Shown: positions 23,812-36,428, counted from the first letter of the stretch. The stretch: 64,000 nucleotides of DNA from Nymphaea colorata (GCF_008831285.2 NC_045141.1:13936106-14000105), one strand, 5' to 3'. Translations and numbers: made by a program. Notes: generated from the sequence alone by a model not told the origin.

Positions 23812-25789
23812 GACTGAGTCGGGCCCCCAGTCTCTGACTCGGGCTAAATTGGCACAGCGAGTTCTTTTATCGGGATGGCCCCAATGTCAAATAATCAACC
23901 CAAGCTCAGCTCATCACAGGCCGAATACCCAACTACCCATTGGGTAACCGGCCCACTGCCCACCCTTAATTGCTGCCCACCCTTAATGTCTCGGACATGA
24001 GATCTGAGGCTGAATTGGAGTTCGCAGTTTTTTTTTTTTTTTTTTTAAAATAAAGTGGGGAAGGGGTTGGGACTATAGATCCACAGTTTCCCATGAATCA
24101 GTGGTAGCCTCGGATTTAAGATACGAGGCTATCAAACATATTCTTATGGGAGATATAATTCTGACCTGGCAATGACTGTAGTTTGGTGCCCTCACGAAAG
24201 CTTATTGCTCCCAAAAGCTGTGGGCTCGTTAAAAGGTTGCCATTTGAGTGCCCTCTCTTTCCTTATGTTTGTATTTTTCTTTTACTATTTTCCTGCGTTT
24301 GTAGACAATCGGCATACTCATTTGTAGAGAATTACTAAACAACGACATTTTGTTTCTGAAATTAGGACTGAAACCTGGAATTTTGATTCCATTCCAGTTC
24401 AAGGAAGAACCATGATTCTGAAATTTCATTCTTGAATCAAAATTCCAAACCATCAAATGCCAATGGAATAAAACATTAGATAAAGTGTAGGAGCGTTTTG
24501 TGTTTTCAAAGGTTCAAACATAACTGGATGAGCAATTTGAATTCAAATTGAAACTAAAAAACCCACGTTTGATTGATAATCGGATTCTTTTGATTGTTAA
24601 AGCATTTCCATAACAAAATTCCAAATTGAATTAGTCGGACTTGATAAGAAAATTCACATCTCATTAACAATCAAAGCTCAGATGTGGAAAACCGTTTCCC
24701 TTACCATAGTTGGGCCCAAAATTGAAGTAGTTGGATTTGTTAAGAAAGATTCACGCCTCATTTAATAATCAAGCTTCGGATTCGGCATCTGATTTGGGCA
24801 GGTTCGGGTAGTTTTCAATGTTCGATCTTAATCAGGATCCCATCAGATTAAGCAGTATCAAATTAGGCGAATATCTCATCTAAATTCGAACCATTCACAT
24901 CCATGAAATCGATGATTCCTTAAGCTGCGAGACGTTGCCGAACTGCCAAGCAATTGCAACTCCTCTTTCTTGCTTTGGCAGTCTACCATTCACATTCCGC
25001 AAGCGGCCAAATAAAATGAGTGGATCTAATTGAAGGCAGGCGTTAGAAAAACTCTTTGCTATACCATCCATTTAACCTTGGTTTGGTTTCTTCCAACTCA
25101 AGTTGAGTTGGCGATTTAAATTTGACAACAAAATAATTATGTTTATTAGTTTCCAAAATAATTATCTTATTATAAGGAGGAAAGACGCGCTTGTTTCTTT
25201 TTAAACATACAATGGCTAAAGTTTACTTACGAATCTTTTTTCGTATTTGGCATGATTTTGATAATATCAAAAGCTCAGTTATGTTCTGAATATCATCAAT
25301 CTTCGTGTGCTTCTCCAAAAAGCTTTTCATGAATTTTATAATGTTTTTTTTCAATATTTGGTAATTAATACCGAGGGGCACAGCTAGTATTATGACTGTT
25401 ATTTCCTTAAAATATAGATTAAAATATAGATGGTGAATGTACCACACTCTAATTAATGAGTATGTAGCTTTCCACCCAAATACTAAAACAGCTATAAACT
25501 TCAAATCAACTGAAAATGAAAAAGGAATTCAACCTCCTCCAGATACCTCTCCTATATTCGGTAATAAAAAAAAAAAAATTGTATTTCTTAGGGAGACGCC
25601 TGCGCCACCCAGACATGGTAACATCAATTTATTGGTTTCTATATTTTTAAACAGTCTCTGAAAAAAAGATAGATTCCGGTTTTAAAATTTTGAAGAGTTT
25701 ATTTTGCAGCAAACTACAAAAAAAAAAAAAGTAGATGTAGAAGTCAAACCAGCGTCACGAGCCATACATTCGGTTCACCACTTGAAGTT
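21794..25789. other. Gene-free stretch after the copia nest
   Basis: No gene is recognised. It contains a (TA)n tract near 23785-23810, a GC-rich GGCCC-containing degenerate repeat at about 23555-23990, a poly-T run near 24028 and a 95-bp-period duplication at 24623-24781. Confidence 0.55.
24623..24781. repeat. Diverged tandem duplication, period about 95
   Basis: AAATTGAATTAGTCGGACTT at 24623 and AAATTGAAGTAGTTGGATTT at 24718 begin two copies that continue through AAGAAA.ATTCAC..CTCATT and AATCAA. About 60 aligned bases each. Confidence 0.75.
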
Positions 25790-26272
25790 TCATCCAAGAG
25801 GGTGAGGATGGGAAGAAGGAGGAGCTGGATTTGCAGAAGCCGCCATGTGAGTGACGTAGAAGCAAGGACCAGCTGGGGCCTCAATTTCGCTTTGGGGAAG
25901 ATAAGGATGAGCAGGGGGACCCACCACGCCTCTGCCTGAAATTACAACAGGAGGAGGAAAAGCATTTGCTCCTGCAGGCCGCATCTGAGAAAGATAGTCG
26001 AGTCTCTGACTCTCTGTAGGGAGAAAAGGTGAAGATGCCACCGTTTCCGTTCTTCAATTTTTGAATTCGAAAAGCTCATCACTATTTGGAAAGAAAAAGG
26101 GAAGATCCACCCAATCCTTTAATGGAGGAATCCCTTTGTCCTCGCAACTCCAAGTTGGCAACCCATCAATGACAGTCGCCCCCGCCCACCGTTTCAGGCC
26201 AAAATCAGTAGGCAGTGATGTGTTCTTCCTCCTTCCTTTTCGAGTCCGCCATTTAAGCAATAGCTTTTTCAC
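25790..26272 (-). pseudogene. Unrecognised coding-like stretch with one in-frame stop
   Basis: Reading from an ATG at 26272, one frame stays open to 25790 except for a TGA at 26054-26056. The first part (72 codons) is basic, then contains GLPTWSCEDKGIPPLKDW. The second (about 83 codons) is Pro-rich with GPPAHPYLPQ. Composition is clearly richer in G and C than the surroundings, as in exons. I do not recognise the family. It may be a decayed gene, part of a spliced gene, or a chance frame. Confidence 0.3.
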
Positions 26273-27485
26273 AAAACTAAATCCTGCTCCTAGACAAAAC
26301 TCATAAAATTCTTATATAATCATAAAATCTTTATATATATATATATGTTGTGACGTCTGAAACCTACTACTCCACACTTTTTAGCATCATTAGGGAAAAG
26401 AACGAAGAAAGGACAATGCTGTCGACGTTGGTCCCCCCGGCTCCACGGCACCTGGCCTCCACCACCCTCCCCTCACTACTTATCCGAAGGAATAAAATTT
26501 CAACTTCTATTTTTTAAATCTTACAGAGTACGCCTTCTCAGGTCCCGCTCTATCTTTTGTGTCTATCCTTTCACGCCAGCGTTTATTTTAGCATTTACAA
26601 TCTTTATCGTTTCGATTCTCTTATTAAATTGTCATTGTTCCGGGACCAACCTCCATCAATTCAGAAAATATTTTCGTCTTTGATATTTTTTTTTCTTCTC
26701 TTGGCAGTTGGCTCCACCAGCCGCGGGCGCCCCCAGAAACAGAGCCCCCTGCATAAGCAACTAACCCCATAAATTTGTCAAAGCGTTAAACACCAACCAA
26801 TTAATATCTCAGGAAGTAGATAAATTCATTGCGTAATATCAAAAGTAAATGAGAAAAAATAAATAAATTACCTCGAATACTTCAGGAAGAAGAATGATTG
26901 CACGGGACGACGGACGGGGAGCATTTCCGATGACTTCACGGGTTAAACGCAACGGAAACGGTGAGCGGAACGGCGGATTCCGGCGCACCGGTCGGAAATG
27001 AGCCGCCTTTTATGTGGTTTTGGCAGTTTTTTCTGGCTTTCTGTGCTGCGGTTCTCTGTTGCCAATGGTGACAGGTCCGTTCAATGTTAATTAATATGCT
27101 TAGTTTATTTTGATTATAAGTTGATTAATGAGTCCTCGGCTGTTCTGAAATCAAAGCAGAAACAGAGTTCAAAGTATATTAACATATTGATTATGTACAA
27201 AGGACGCGCGCGTCCCTCATCTCTCTAGATTTCACTCACTCCTTTTGCATCCACAGTGTCTTGCTCTATCAGCCGTACAAAATCTGATAGCAGAAAGGCT
27301 GATTTGTTTTTTTGAGTGCTCTCATGAGTTTTACGGTGAAGATCTGCCGAAGACTGGCCGGTTCTGTAAAACTCCGGCGCCGGAGAGGCTGAACGAGAGA
27401 CGTTCTGGTTAAGAGGACAAAATTATGCATATACAGACTCACACACCTTGATTTTTCTTTTTTCCATGTTTTCTTGCTTCGACGC
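26273..27485. other. Intergenic stretch
   Basis: No gene or element is recognised. A short (TA)n occurs near 26335. A G/C-rich segment near 26900-27010 and the part after 27200 may be 3' flank of the serine-rich gene. Confidence 0.5.
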
Positions 27486-28073
27486 TCACTCTCCGGCTTT
27501 GGACATGTTCGAGAGGCGGCTGGGACGAGGCCGGAAGGCGGCCCTCCGCCGCTGCTGGTGCGACGACGGGCGGATCAGGGTGATGAGAGCCCTCCTCACC
27601 CACTCGCCCTCCACGGTACCGATCCGGACGAGCGAGTTCGTCATGGACGACCTCCTGGCGTCGAGCCGGTTCGACGGAGAGCCCGTGTTCTTGTGGAGGC
27701 TACACCGGAAGGACCCGGGGTGATTCGTCGGCGAGCACATGCACGTCTTCCTGGGCGCCGGCGACGACAGGTTATTCTGCTTTTTCACGACTCCGCTGCG
27801 CTGAGACGAGACGGGCAACCGGGAGAGTGATCGGCTCGGGGATCTCGCTCTATCGAGGGAAAACCTGACGGACGGCGCGGACGCAACGACGTTAACCCTG
27901 GTCGGAGAGGCGGATCTGGTGAAGAATCCGGCGGGCGGGGAAGAGAAGGCAGCGGAAGTGGAGCAGAAGGAGGAAGAGGACTGCGAGCGAGTGGCGGAAG
28001 AGACGAACCTCCCTCCCGGAGAGATCGATCTCTGGAATCCATAACCGTGAGATTTGGCTCTCGACGATGCCAT
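27486..28073 (-). CDS. Plant serine-rich protein with CxCSPTNHPGSFRC motif
   Basis: An intronless frame of 195 residues. The start at 28073 (MASSRAKSHGYGF) is preferred over upstream codons because a frame beginning further up would add a hydrophobic run typical of untranslated sequence. Residues 15-92 are rich in Ser, Arg and Pro, apparently disordered. Residues 111-124 form the Cys motif CMCSPTNHPGSFRC followed by SLHK, the hallmark of the small plant family annotated as serine-rich protein-related. The C-terminal part (155-190) is basic, with QQRRR. The role of the family is not established. The frame is G/C-rich against an A/T-rich background, supporting real coding. The antisense open frames over the same bases are shadows. 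Confidence 0.8.
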   Translation of the reverse strand: MASSRAKSHGYGFQRSISPGGRFVSSATRSQSSSSFCSTSAAFSSPPAGFFTRSASPTRVNVVASAPSVRFSLDRARSPSRSLSRLPVSSQRSGVVKKQNNLSSPAPRKTCMCSPTNHPGSFRCSLHKNTGSPSNRLDARRSSMTNSLVRIGTVEGEWVRRALITLIRPSSHQQRRRAAFRPRPSRLSNMSKAGE

Positions 28074-29344
28074 TTTTCTCTCGTTTTCCCGAATCCGAAT
28101 CAGAAGAAAGTAACAAACAAACAAAAAAAGAAGGAAGAAATCAACAGAGAAGAAAAGGAAGAAAAATGCTGATGAAGAAGACAAAGAAGAAGAAGAAGAA
28201 GAGGAGGGCTTGGGTCTCTATTTTGGCAAACCGGGCATCGCTGCAGCGATTCCTTTATAGGAATCGCCGCTAACAGTTTTACCGCCGCGGTGAAATCGGG
28301 CTAACAACTTTCGGTTTTCCCGCTTTCTAGGGTTTTCCCTCCCTCCCGGAGCAAACCGCTAGCGGGTAACGGGGCGCTAGGGTTTTTGGTTAACTCAACC
28401 ACGGGGACCGTTACTCGAGTTAAGATTTAACCGCGAAGGTTTAGAGTGGGGTCCACGAGGTCGGCCTTCCAGTTCCATGCTGTGGGCTCGTCATGCCAGG
28501 TGGGGCCCAACCCCTATCCGCTTCTCCCTTTCCAATGGGTCCTCACCTCACATCCACCGTTCTGCCACGTGCCCCCCACAGTTTTTTGTTCTCCAATATC
28601 TATATATTTTGAAAGTCGGTTTTTAACGTATACAATTGTATATTCAAAATTCAGCTTGAGATTGGATTTTATATCATGTGAATATAAAAATCAAATTCAA
28701 ATTGTGAACTTAAAAGACCGGACGCCAATGTGGTATAAACTTTTCTTCAATTATATTTGTATTAGAAATTGAGTTGCAAATACATAATCTTTTTAACTCG
28801 TTTGATTTGAAGGGACAAAAAATCTCTACCACCTAGATGTATTCGAGACTAGGGATGACCAGACCCACTAGTCCACTTGAATCTGGGGATCATGTGGTCG
28901 GTCAACGGGGTCGGGACAGGTGAACATGGACTTGCTTTTAGTGGTTAGGTGCGTGATCGTGCGTTTGCACAACATGAAATTGACGCCCGGACGCTTTCAT
29001 TATTGGAGAGAACATGGGCTGTCCCCAGCGACACATGACTGTCCCTGTTTTCTTTCTTTTAAAAGCCCTTTGTGTCGCTGTGATGGATTAGATTGTGTCG
29101 TTATTCTGCATTAATTATGAATTGATTACTTAGTTTATGGAGACAACACGATATATTTAATGTGGTAGAGGAATTTTTTATCCTGTATAATCTGATCAAT
29201 TTTCTCACCAAATCAATTAAATTGATTTTTAAATTCAAAGTACTATGTCAAATCTTTGGTTTCTTTCTTTCTTTCTCTCTCTTTATCTCTATCTCATAGG
29301 TACAGTGTTTGAATCAATTTTCTTCTATACTAGATATCCAATTA
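28074..29344. other. Upstream region of the serine-rich gene
   Basis: A purine-rich leader (many GAA and GAAG repeats on the plus strand, 28090-28210) is probably 5' UTR of the minus-strand gene. Beyond about 28450 nothing is recognised. Confidence 0.45.
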
Positions 29345-29591
29345 AGAAGGCATTTGACAATGAGAACATTTTGTCTTTGGAAATAAATGTTCTTAAATTA
29401 CACCATCAAAGAACACCGTGTCCTTGTTTTAAAAAATATATTATGTGTATATAAGACATTTAATTATGAAATGTATGGCACATTAACCATAACCACATTA
29501 TGTTTCCAAAAAATAATAGTACTCTTCTTGGAAGTGTATTCTAAGGACATATATTCCAAGAACACATTGTTCTTTATGTCAAATGCCCTTA
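29345..29591. mobile_element. MITE-like element with terminal inverted repeats
   Basis: Left end AAGGCATTTGACAATGAGAA is matched at the right end, in reverse complement, by AAGGGCATTTGACATAAAGAA. The body is about 247 bases and contains no gene. The terminal repeat resembles those of small class II elements. A target duplication could not be fixed. Confidence 0.55.
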
Positions 29592-30996
29592 GAAACTTTT
29601 TAGTAATAGAACCAATCTGAAGTGATTCAAAGGGAATGAATATGAGTGTTAGGAAAAAGTGACTATTGTGAATAAATGAATCTGAGTTTGAAGGTGATAA
29701 ATCATGATCGAGTGCCAAATAAAGGAAAAGGAAACAATATGTTTGATGTAAAGTCAGGAACTCTTTTCTGGAATATGCTTTCCAGAAATTTAAAAAAAAA
29801 AAAGCCTCTGCACACAACATACATATGCCAAAAGAAAAAAAAAGGGCATTTTTGAAATTATAAAAAAATGTCCTTTTTAATCTTTTCATATTTTTCGATT
29901 TCCTATTTTGTTTTTATAAAAAGTTTGTTTTTATATTTAAATCAGAGAATTTTCATCACTAACCATATTAGCGCATCAAAATTTCATACATATTTTCCGC
30001 TTGTTGCAGCCTTTAACTATGCAGATACAATATCCAATATTCTTCACTCGCCAATTGATATGGAAATTCTTTTAGTAGCTTCATTTTTGAAAAGTCTTCG
30101 AGATTATTTAATTAGTTAGAAATTTTTGGTAATTCATAATTGTTATCAAGCATATAATATATCACAGGCCAATTGATATGGATATTTATTAGTTTAATTT
30201 ACCATGCAGGTCAGGAAAATAAAGAACTTGAGACTATTTAGATAGGCTTGATGATTCATGCTTATCATGGGAATCGGATCAATCTTCATAAAAGCATGCT
30301 TCATATACAGTAAGAAATTTAATTGATTTCTGCCATTTACTCCACTCTTTTCTAGAAATTTATCTTTATCCTGTTACGTTTCCCACAGTTTTTTTAATTG
30401 CTTGAAAACTGTGAGAGATGTTACAAGATAAAGATAAATTGAACGTAAATCCTAAATACTGTAAAAGAAAAAACTTGAGATTATTCTTATTGATTAGATT
30501 TCTTATTGGAGCCATCTAAAGATAATAAAAATCGAACATTATCGGCTCTCTCTGGTCTCTATCTAATGAGAGAGGATACGAGACTTATCAACTAAGAGAT
30601 TCGGTAGTAAAGATTGATCATTTTCATAGTTACCAAAAGAAGTTTTATTCCTTAATTAATTAATTAAATCTCATCGATCTTTTTTCTAATTGGCAGATAT
30701 TCTTCAGTGCAATTTAAGATTTAGTCAACTTTCCAATTCAATAAACATCCATATTCTTCATCTCTAAACAACAGTAACTGTTATATTTGCATGTATTAAC
30801 CGACATGGCATCTTAGTGGCTGATATATTAAGAAGTTATTTTTATTATTATTTAGTTCATTATGAGCGAACTTATCGGCCCAATCTTGCAAGTCTTCCTC
30901 GGGAGATGAAAACTGATATTTGCAACACTCATCCAATGACCACTTCGCAGAATGTATTATATGTTAATTATAAGGTGAAAACGTAGATAGTGAACC
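29592..30996. other. A/T-rich gene-free stretch
   Basis: No gene, RNA or element is recognised. The long minus-strand open frame here has A/T-driven composition and no family resemblance. Confidence 0.5.
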
Positions 30997-31160
30997 AATG
31001 ACATTACTAGTTTCTGACTTTATTTCACAATATCGAACTTTATCTGCTGAATGAAAAGCTTATAATTTTCGAAGTATTTTGTCAACTGCATGATGCCATG
31101 CATATGAGAAGATGACGATACCATGTAAAGTAAAACGCAGCAATATTTACATGTTCATAG

Positions 31161-31244
<84 letters not shown>

Positions 31245-31473
31245 TATTTATTTATATGTATGCATGTGTGTGTGTGATGTATCGTGTGTATATTTACAAA
31301 TGACATTACTAGTTTCTGACTTTATTTCACAACATCAAACTTTATCTACTGAGTGAAAAGCTTATAATTTTCGAAGTATTTTGTCAACTGCGTGATGCCA
31401 TGCATATGAGAAGATGACAATACTATGTAAAGTAAAACGCAGCAATATATACTTTTTCATAGCTCATTAATTT
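30997..31473. repeat. Direct duplication split by a (TA)n tract
   Basis: Copy 1 (30997-31162) and copy 2 (31299-31473), offset 302, both run AATGACATTACTAG.. through AAAAGCTTATAATTTTCGAAG to GTAAAGTAAAACGCAGCAAT. Differences are few. Each copy ends in a TA-rich tract, suggesting that the microsatellite took part in the duplication. Confidence 0.9.
31163..31241. repeat. (TA)n microsatellite, ~78 bp
   Basis: Uninterrupted alternating T/A of roughly 78 bases. Confidence 0.95.
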
Positions 31474-32180
31474 ATATATATATATGTGTGTGTGTGTGTT
31501 TACGTCATTAATTTTTCATCAACATATCTTTCTTGACAGATTGTTGATGCTTCATTAGTAAAACTTGTAATTGGTGTCACAAACTGCCTTCATCGACCCG
31601 TGCTTCGTTTGCAAGATAGTTCCGAAACATACGATAGTTCAATGCTTCCATATACTTGAAGACCGCTCTAATACAAATATGAAATTACTGATTAACATTT
31701 ACGTGTTTGCATCGCTAGAAATCAGTAGTGACATAAGACTTGCATGACTGATAATTCCATCAGTAGTAATGTGGACTTCACACCATGGGATGTGCATAAA
31801 CAACATTTGAAAGAAGGTTCAATTTATGATTAATGAATCTACGTCTATTATTCATAAATTAAAAACATTATTTCTTTTCACATAAATACATGAATTTTAT
31901 ACACAAGCTATGATGTTATCTAGGGATGTATATGATTAGTACAAGATATGTACTCAGAGAAAACAGTATAATTTATCCAATACCTGAAGAACACGTCCAG
32001 CACATCTGCATTTATTAGTCTGGCTACTGACTCCCTTGTTGCTTTCTTTTGATCTATCATGCCATTAGCCACAACAACTCTGATCCACATGACTTTAATA
32101 GAAAACACCTAGAATATATAATAAAGATCCAAAGTAGATAATCCATGTATTCCGTAGACAACTTTGACCCTTATAGTCAC

Positions 32181-32312
32181 TAAGCCTAGACATCGGGTCA
32201 GGTACCCGGTTTGGGCTCGAGCCCAATAATTAGGTACTGGGCCGGTTCAACTAGGTTGGCCCGACTAAACACAGTTTGGCATGATAAGATATTTTTAATA
32301 TTATTTTTGTTG

Positions 32313-32354
<42 letters not shown>

Positions 32355-32539
32355 ACGTTAATTATATTTATATATGATTTCATATTTCAAACTATTTTTT
32401 TAAATTTTGACCAAGCCAGGCCAAACCAGGCCCGAGCTCGGGGTTCGGGTGTCGGGCCGAGGTTAGGCCCTAGACATTGGCTATAGCCTGGCTTGAGCTC
32501 GACTCCTTATTGGGCTGGGCCAGCCCCATGCCTAGACTA
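32181..32539. mobile_element. Short hAT-like element with GGCCCG-rich ends
   Basis: TAAGCCTAGACATCGGG at the left corresponds in inverted orientation to TAGTCTAGGCATGGGG from the right end. Subterminal blocks such as GGTACCCGG and GGCCCGAGCTCGG surround an A/T core with (TA)n. Layout and motifs match the element at 62443-62759. The flanking 8 bases match at only half of the positions, so the target duplication has decayed or the ends are slightly misplaced. Confidence 0.6.
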
Positions 32540-32656
32540 AACTCCACCACCCGGGTAAGAGACTGAAGTTCCTCCTCCTCCTTAATCCCCCCTTTCCCTA
32601 GGCAATTGAGTGAACCGTCCAGAGTACCACCTACTAGCCTTTAGAGCACATAAGAG

Positions 32657-32738
32657 TAATGCCCATGAGAATCAAACAGTCGGCCACATTTTCACCGTAA
32701 TGCCCATGAAAATCAAACAGTCTGCTACATTTTCACCG
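32657..32738. repeat. 41-bp tandem duplication
   Basis: Copies at 32657-32697 and 32698-32738 start TAATGCCCATGA and end ACATTTTCACCG, with a few differences. In the reverse orientation the neighbouring GTAGCATAACTGGTTGAGC resembles a polymerase III A box, so this may lie inside an old minus-strand SINE. Confidence 0.85.
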
Positions 32739-34272
32739 GCCCATCAGCTCAACCAGTTATGCTACAGCCCTTGTGCTCTCGAAACTTCAATTTCAAATAA
32801 AAAGTTTGCTTTCTAATTAAACAAGCAGTTTTTGCTATTTTGAAAATTGGAAAACATGTTTCAGTTTCGCATCACCGCCTGCATACAGTTCTTCGCTTTC
32901 TGTTGAAATAGGAAATATAGAGACATCAAAACAAAAGATATGCATTCTAAACAAATAAATAACAAAAACCATTGATGCTTTCAACTGCAACCTTTGATCC
33001 TTAAGCTCATACCATTGTTTGCTATACATCCCACATTGCGAGCTACTTAAACTGTAGATACAAGCTCGATACTTGTACGTGTAGTTGATTTTTTTTTTTT
33101 TTTTTTTTTTTTTTTGTGACATGAAAAGGGTGACGATTCATGGTCATGGCTTTTCTGTCGTTATGAAATCTTGATGGAAACCGAATTGATACATACAAAA
33201 ATTTTAGAGCATTTCCTATATATTTTCATTCATAAATTATTAATATGAAGTACAATATCTTTTATTGGCACATCAGAACCTTCAGGGCCATTTGACAACA
33301 GTAACATATTTGCTATTGATTCATGGCTCCTGTTTCGTGAATCTGTTCCATTTTTTAAAGCATATTTATTGGATAATAACTGTGTGTTACTGCTGCCAAG
33401 CTGCTCCTTTATGTGTTGCGATATACAGTCCTCTTGATATCAATGAAATTATGATCTCACAAAATAATTTTTAGACATTTAACCAATGATTCAATAAGAC
33501 AAGATGCATATATTTCAAAGTCCGATCCTGCCATGTGTTGGATGTTAAGTTCATAAGTTCACTTGTTTATTTTTTAGGACCAGTGCCCTCAGGTTTCGAC
33601 TTGCTATATACTTTTATATATGATTTACTTTTTCCCTGAAATTTATTTGGCAATTAAGTTTTTGTTTTTTTTTTTTTAGTCTTGCCAATATGTAACAAGG
33701 GTATTTTGTGCATTACTTTTCACAATCTCATCCATGAATGTTTTCTGCATGAGTAGAAATATAAAACAAAAAAAGCACGTATTTTCAATGTTCAAGTGAA
33801 ATTTTTATAAGAATTTAAAAGACAATTATCGAAGAACTTGCAAGCACATGAAATCTCATTTATATATATTAAAGAATTATGATTCTTCGATTCTCATGGT
33901 TTTGGTCAATTGGGGTGCACTTAAGTAGCTAGATTAATAACATAAAAGATAAAGTAATACTGGATAATAATCTACCTTGGCAGACATAAGGAGGAAATGA
34001 GCATATACATTAATTTTCTCAAAGCAGGGCTTGTTGCTAAAGATTTTGATCGAGTTTCCAGATCTGGTTAATTTGAAGACATTTTTACTTTTGTAAGAAC
34101 TTTGGATACATATTGCATTTTTAAAGTTTTCCACTTGTTTGGGAAATTTTCATTGAAATGATTTACATTTTTTTCTGTATTAATTATCAATATGGCACTA
34201 TGTTTCTTTTTTTTTTATATGAAGAGAATGGCTCACTTTTGCTTACTATAACGGTAGAAGAGGTGCTCTCAA

Positions 34273-34704
34273 TACGGCTGCACACGAGCCAAGTTGAGCT
34301 CGAACTTGGCCAGCTTGAGCTCGGCTCAAAAAACTCGAGGTCGATTACGGCTCAAACTCGAGTCAAGCTCCTTACAGCAAGCTCGAGCTCGACTCATTTA
34401 ACTTGTTTAGGCATTAACTCATGTAAGCATTAATTTGTTCAACTCGTGTAACTTGTGAAAATTTGTTTTTGCCCAAAAAGTGAAAACCGGTGATTCGGTT
34501 AACTGATTCTAACAATATTATATAGTGTACTGGTTTGCAAGTCGAGTCGTCGAGTTCTTGAAACTTGAACTCGACTCGTTTATCGTTTCGATTATTTTTG
34601 TAAACTCGAACTCAGCTCGTTTACAAATGAGTCAAGCACGAGCCATGTTTTTTCAAGCAAGTTTGAGTCGAGCCCGAGTTGGCTCAGCTGGTTGTGTAGC
34701 TCCA
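34273..34704. mobile_element. Non-autonomous hAT-like element (CTCGAG-rich)
   Basis: Flanked by GCTCTCAA (34265-34272) and GCTTTCAA (34705-34712), an 8-bp target duplication with one change. The ends are CGGCTGCACACGAGCCAA and, inverted, GAGCTACACAACCAGCTGAG. The interior is full of GAGCTCGA-type words. The homologous copy at 38000-39310 lacks this insertion, which supports mobility. Confidence 0.75.
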
Positions 34705-35049
34705 GCTTTCAATCAAACAACATATTATAAGATATTGAAATTATACATATTTTTCAATACTGCGGTTTTAAGTTACTTGTTATATATTGATTAGCATCAT
34801 TGTCATTTCTTTCACGCGTATAACTGATTTTTCAATTGCACAAGGGGACTATTGGGGGCTTATTGGTAGATTAAGCAAAATTTTAGCTGAATTATTATGG
34901 GGTTCACAAGTGGAGTCTCACAGATTTCTCCTTATTAAATGGGGATGCATTCTATTGTCCTTTCAAGGTGGGTAGGGTGAATTTGAGACGGATAGAGTTG
35001 TGTGCGTCGCTCTGTGCATGCAACGTACATATACCAAATAAAAGAAGGA

Positions 35050-35410
35050 GACATTTTTGAACTCGATTTGACTCACACATAGCACTTATGCTCAGGCTCA
35101 ATTCGAGCTTTATGAGGTGGGCTCGAGCTCAACTCCCTGAGTCCGAGCTTGAGCTCGACTCGTTTAAGCTTGTGCCCTTAATACATATGTTTTGCTTAAA
35201 ATTTTAACATTTTTATTTAAGCCATTTTAAGTTCTTGAAATTACAAAAGTGTTAACGTCGAACGAGCCTAATTGAGTCGAGTTCATCGAACTCGAAATCA
35301 ACTCGTCTACAAACTCGAGTTATCAGTTAAATTCGAACTTGACTCGTTCAACATACAAGTTGAGTTGGAGTCGAGCTTGACCGAGCGAGTTCTAGTCGAG
35401 CCCAAATATT
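35050..35410. mobile_element. Related CTCGAG-rich repeat fragment
   Basis: The same GAGCTCGA and CTCGACTCG words as in 34273-34704 recur in this interval, which is again absent from the paralogous segment at 38000-39310. The ends are not resolved. Confidence 0.45.
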
Positions 35411-36390
35411 TGTTAGCTGCAGACATCTTAGATCATCTTACTCAGTCTCTGCTTTTTGACAACCAAGACAGTTTGGGACACCATTTTGTAATTGTAAAGT
35501 GGCCTCCGTCAGTTTCTTTCTTTCTTTCTTTATTATTTCTTGATTTTTTGGCATTAAAATTGGTGGGGGATGCCCAAAAGCGTTACAGCGAATAACTGAT
35601 TTTTTCAACTATGTAAGGAAAATGGCAAAATGCAAGCTATGAAAAATTTTCTTTTGTAGATTCAATTATGTGTTACATATCAGCGCACATGTTTCTTAAA
35701 TCTCAAAATCGAAGGCCAGTAAATTTTTAATCCTACTAAACCAGCGCTTAGTTAATTCTTTCAGAACTAAGAAATTATTTCATAAGATAAATAATGTAAA
35801 GATGTGATTTTATAAATAATTTTTTTCATTTTCTTTATATCAATTTCATATCAGCACGATTTTTTTTTTTCAAAGGAAGCCCACAATTTTCAAAAGTACT
35901 AAATAAGAAACTACTTATATTTTACACTAGAAAGATAAATCATGTAAAACAGTTCTGTTGAGAAGGCCGGTTGAAACTTACGCTAGCCACATTGGAACCT
36001 TATCCAAAAAAGATTTTTTTTTGTGTCAAATTTATCAGATATTCACATATTCAAACTCCAATTCCCATTCATATGTGAATGAGGAAAAGTTTATGTATTA
36101 TATATATGAATCCGACTTTTAAATAATATACATTAGAATCCGAACCACATTGCAGAGTACCGACTTTGGAAATGCATGGATATTGGATATATGAACTCTA
36201 TTTATTTAAAACTGCATTCAGATTCCAATGTGAATCCTGATTGGCAAATGCATGAATCCAACTTAACGAGTTCCTGTGATTCATAGTTCTTGTTTTGGGA
36301 TCACATAGGAAACACAAGATATGGTTCGGTGGGAGACAGAGACTTTGGGATCAGATCAATGAAAACTTAAGGATATACTTGTCGGTTTCA

Positions 36391-36428
36391 GATGAAGATG
36401 AAGATGAAGATGAAGATGAAGATGAAGA
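36391..36428. repeat. (GATGAA)n hexanucleotide repeat
   Basis: About six units upstream of the CAF1-like start codon, probably in its promoter or leader. Confidence 0.9.

Larger units (their letters stand above)
33811..36170. repeat. Left copy of a duplicated segment flanking the CAF1-like gene
   Basis: Collinear with 38000-39310. Shared landmarks include TAAAGAATTATGATTC.TCGATTC, GCACTTAAGTAGCTAGATTAA, TTTTGATCGAGTTTC, TTGTCATTTCTTTCACGCG, AGAAAGATAAATCATGT and ATGAATCCGACTTTTAAATA. This copy is longer because it contains CTCGAG-rich insertions (34273-34704 and about 35050-35410). No coding function. Confidence 0.8.

Noticed and set aside
27448-27830. Plus-strand open frames rich in Arg and Pro
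   Set aside because: Antisense shadows of the serine-rich gene on the minus strand.
29464-29889. 141-codon minus-strand open frame
   Set aside because: Rich in Phe, Leu and Lys from A/T-rich DNA, overlaps a MITE-like element and shows no family motif.
31112-31303. Open frame of alternating Tyr and Ile
   Set aside because: Direct translation of a (TA)n microsatellite; the same holds near 38224-38467, 32211 and 44631.
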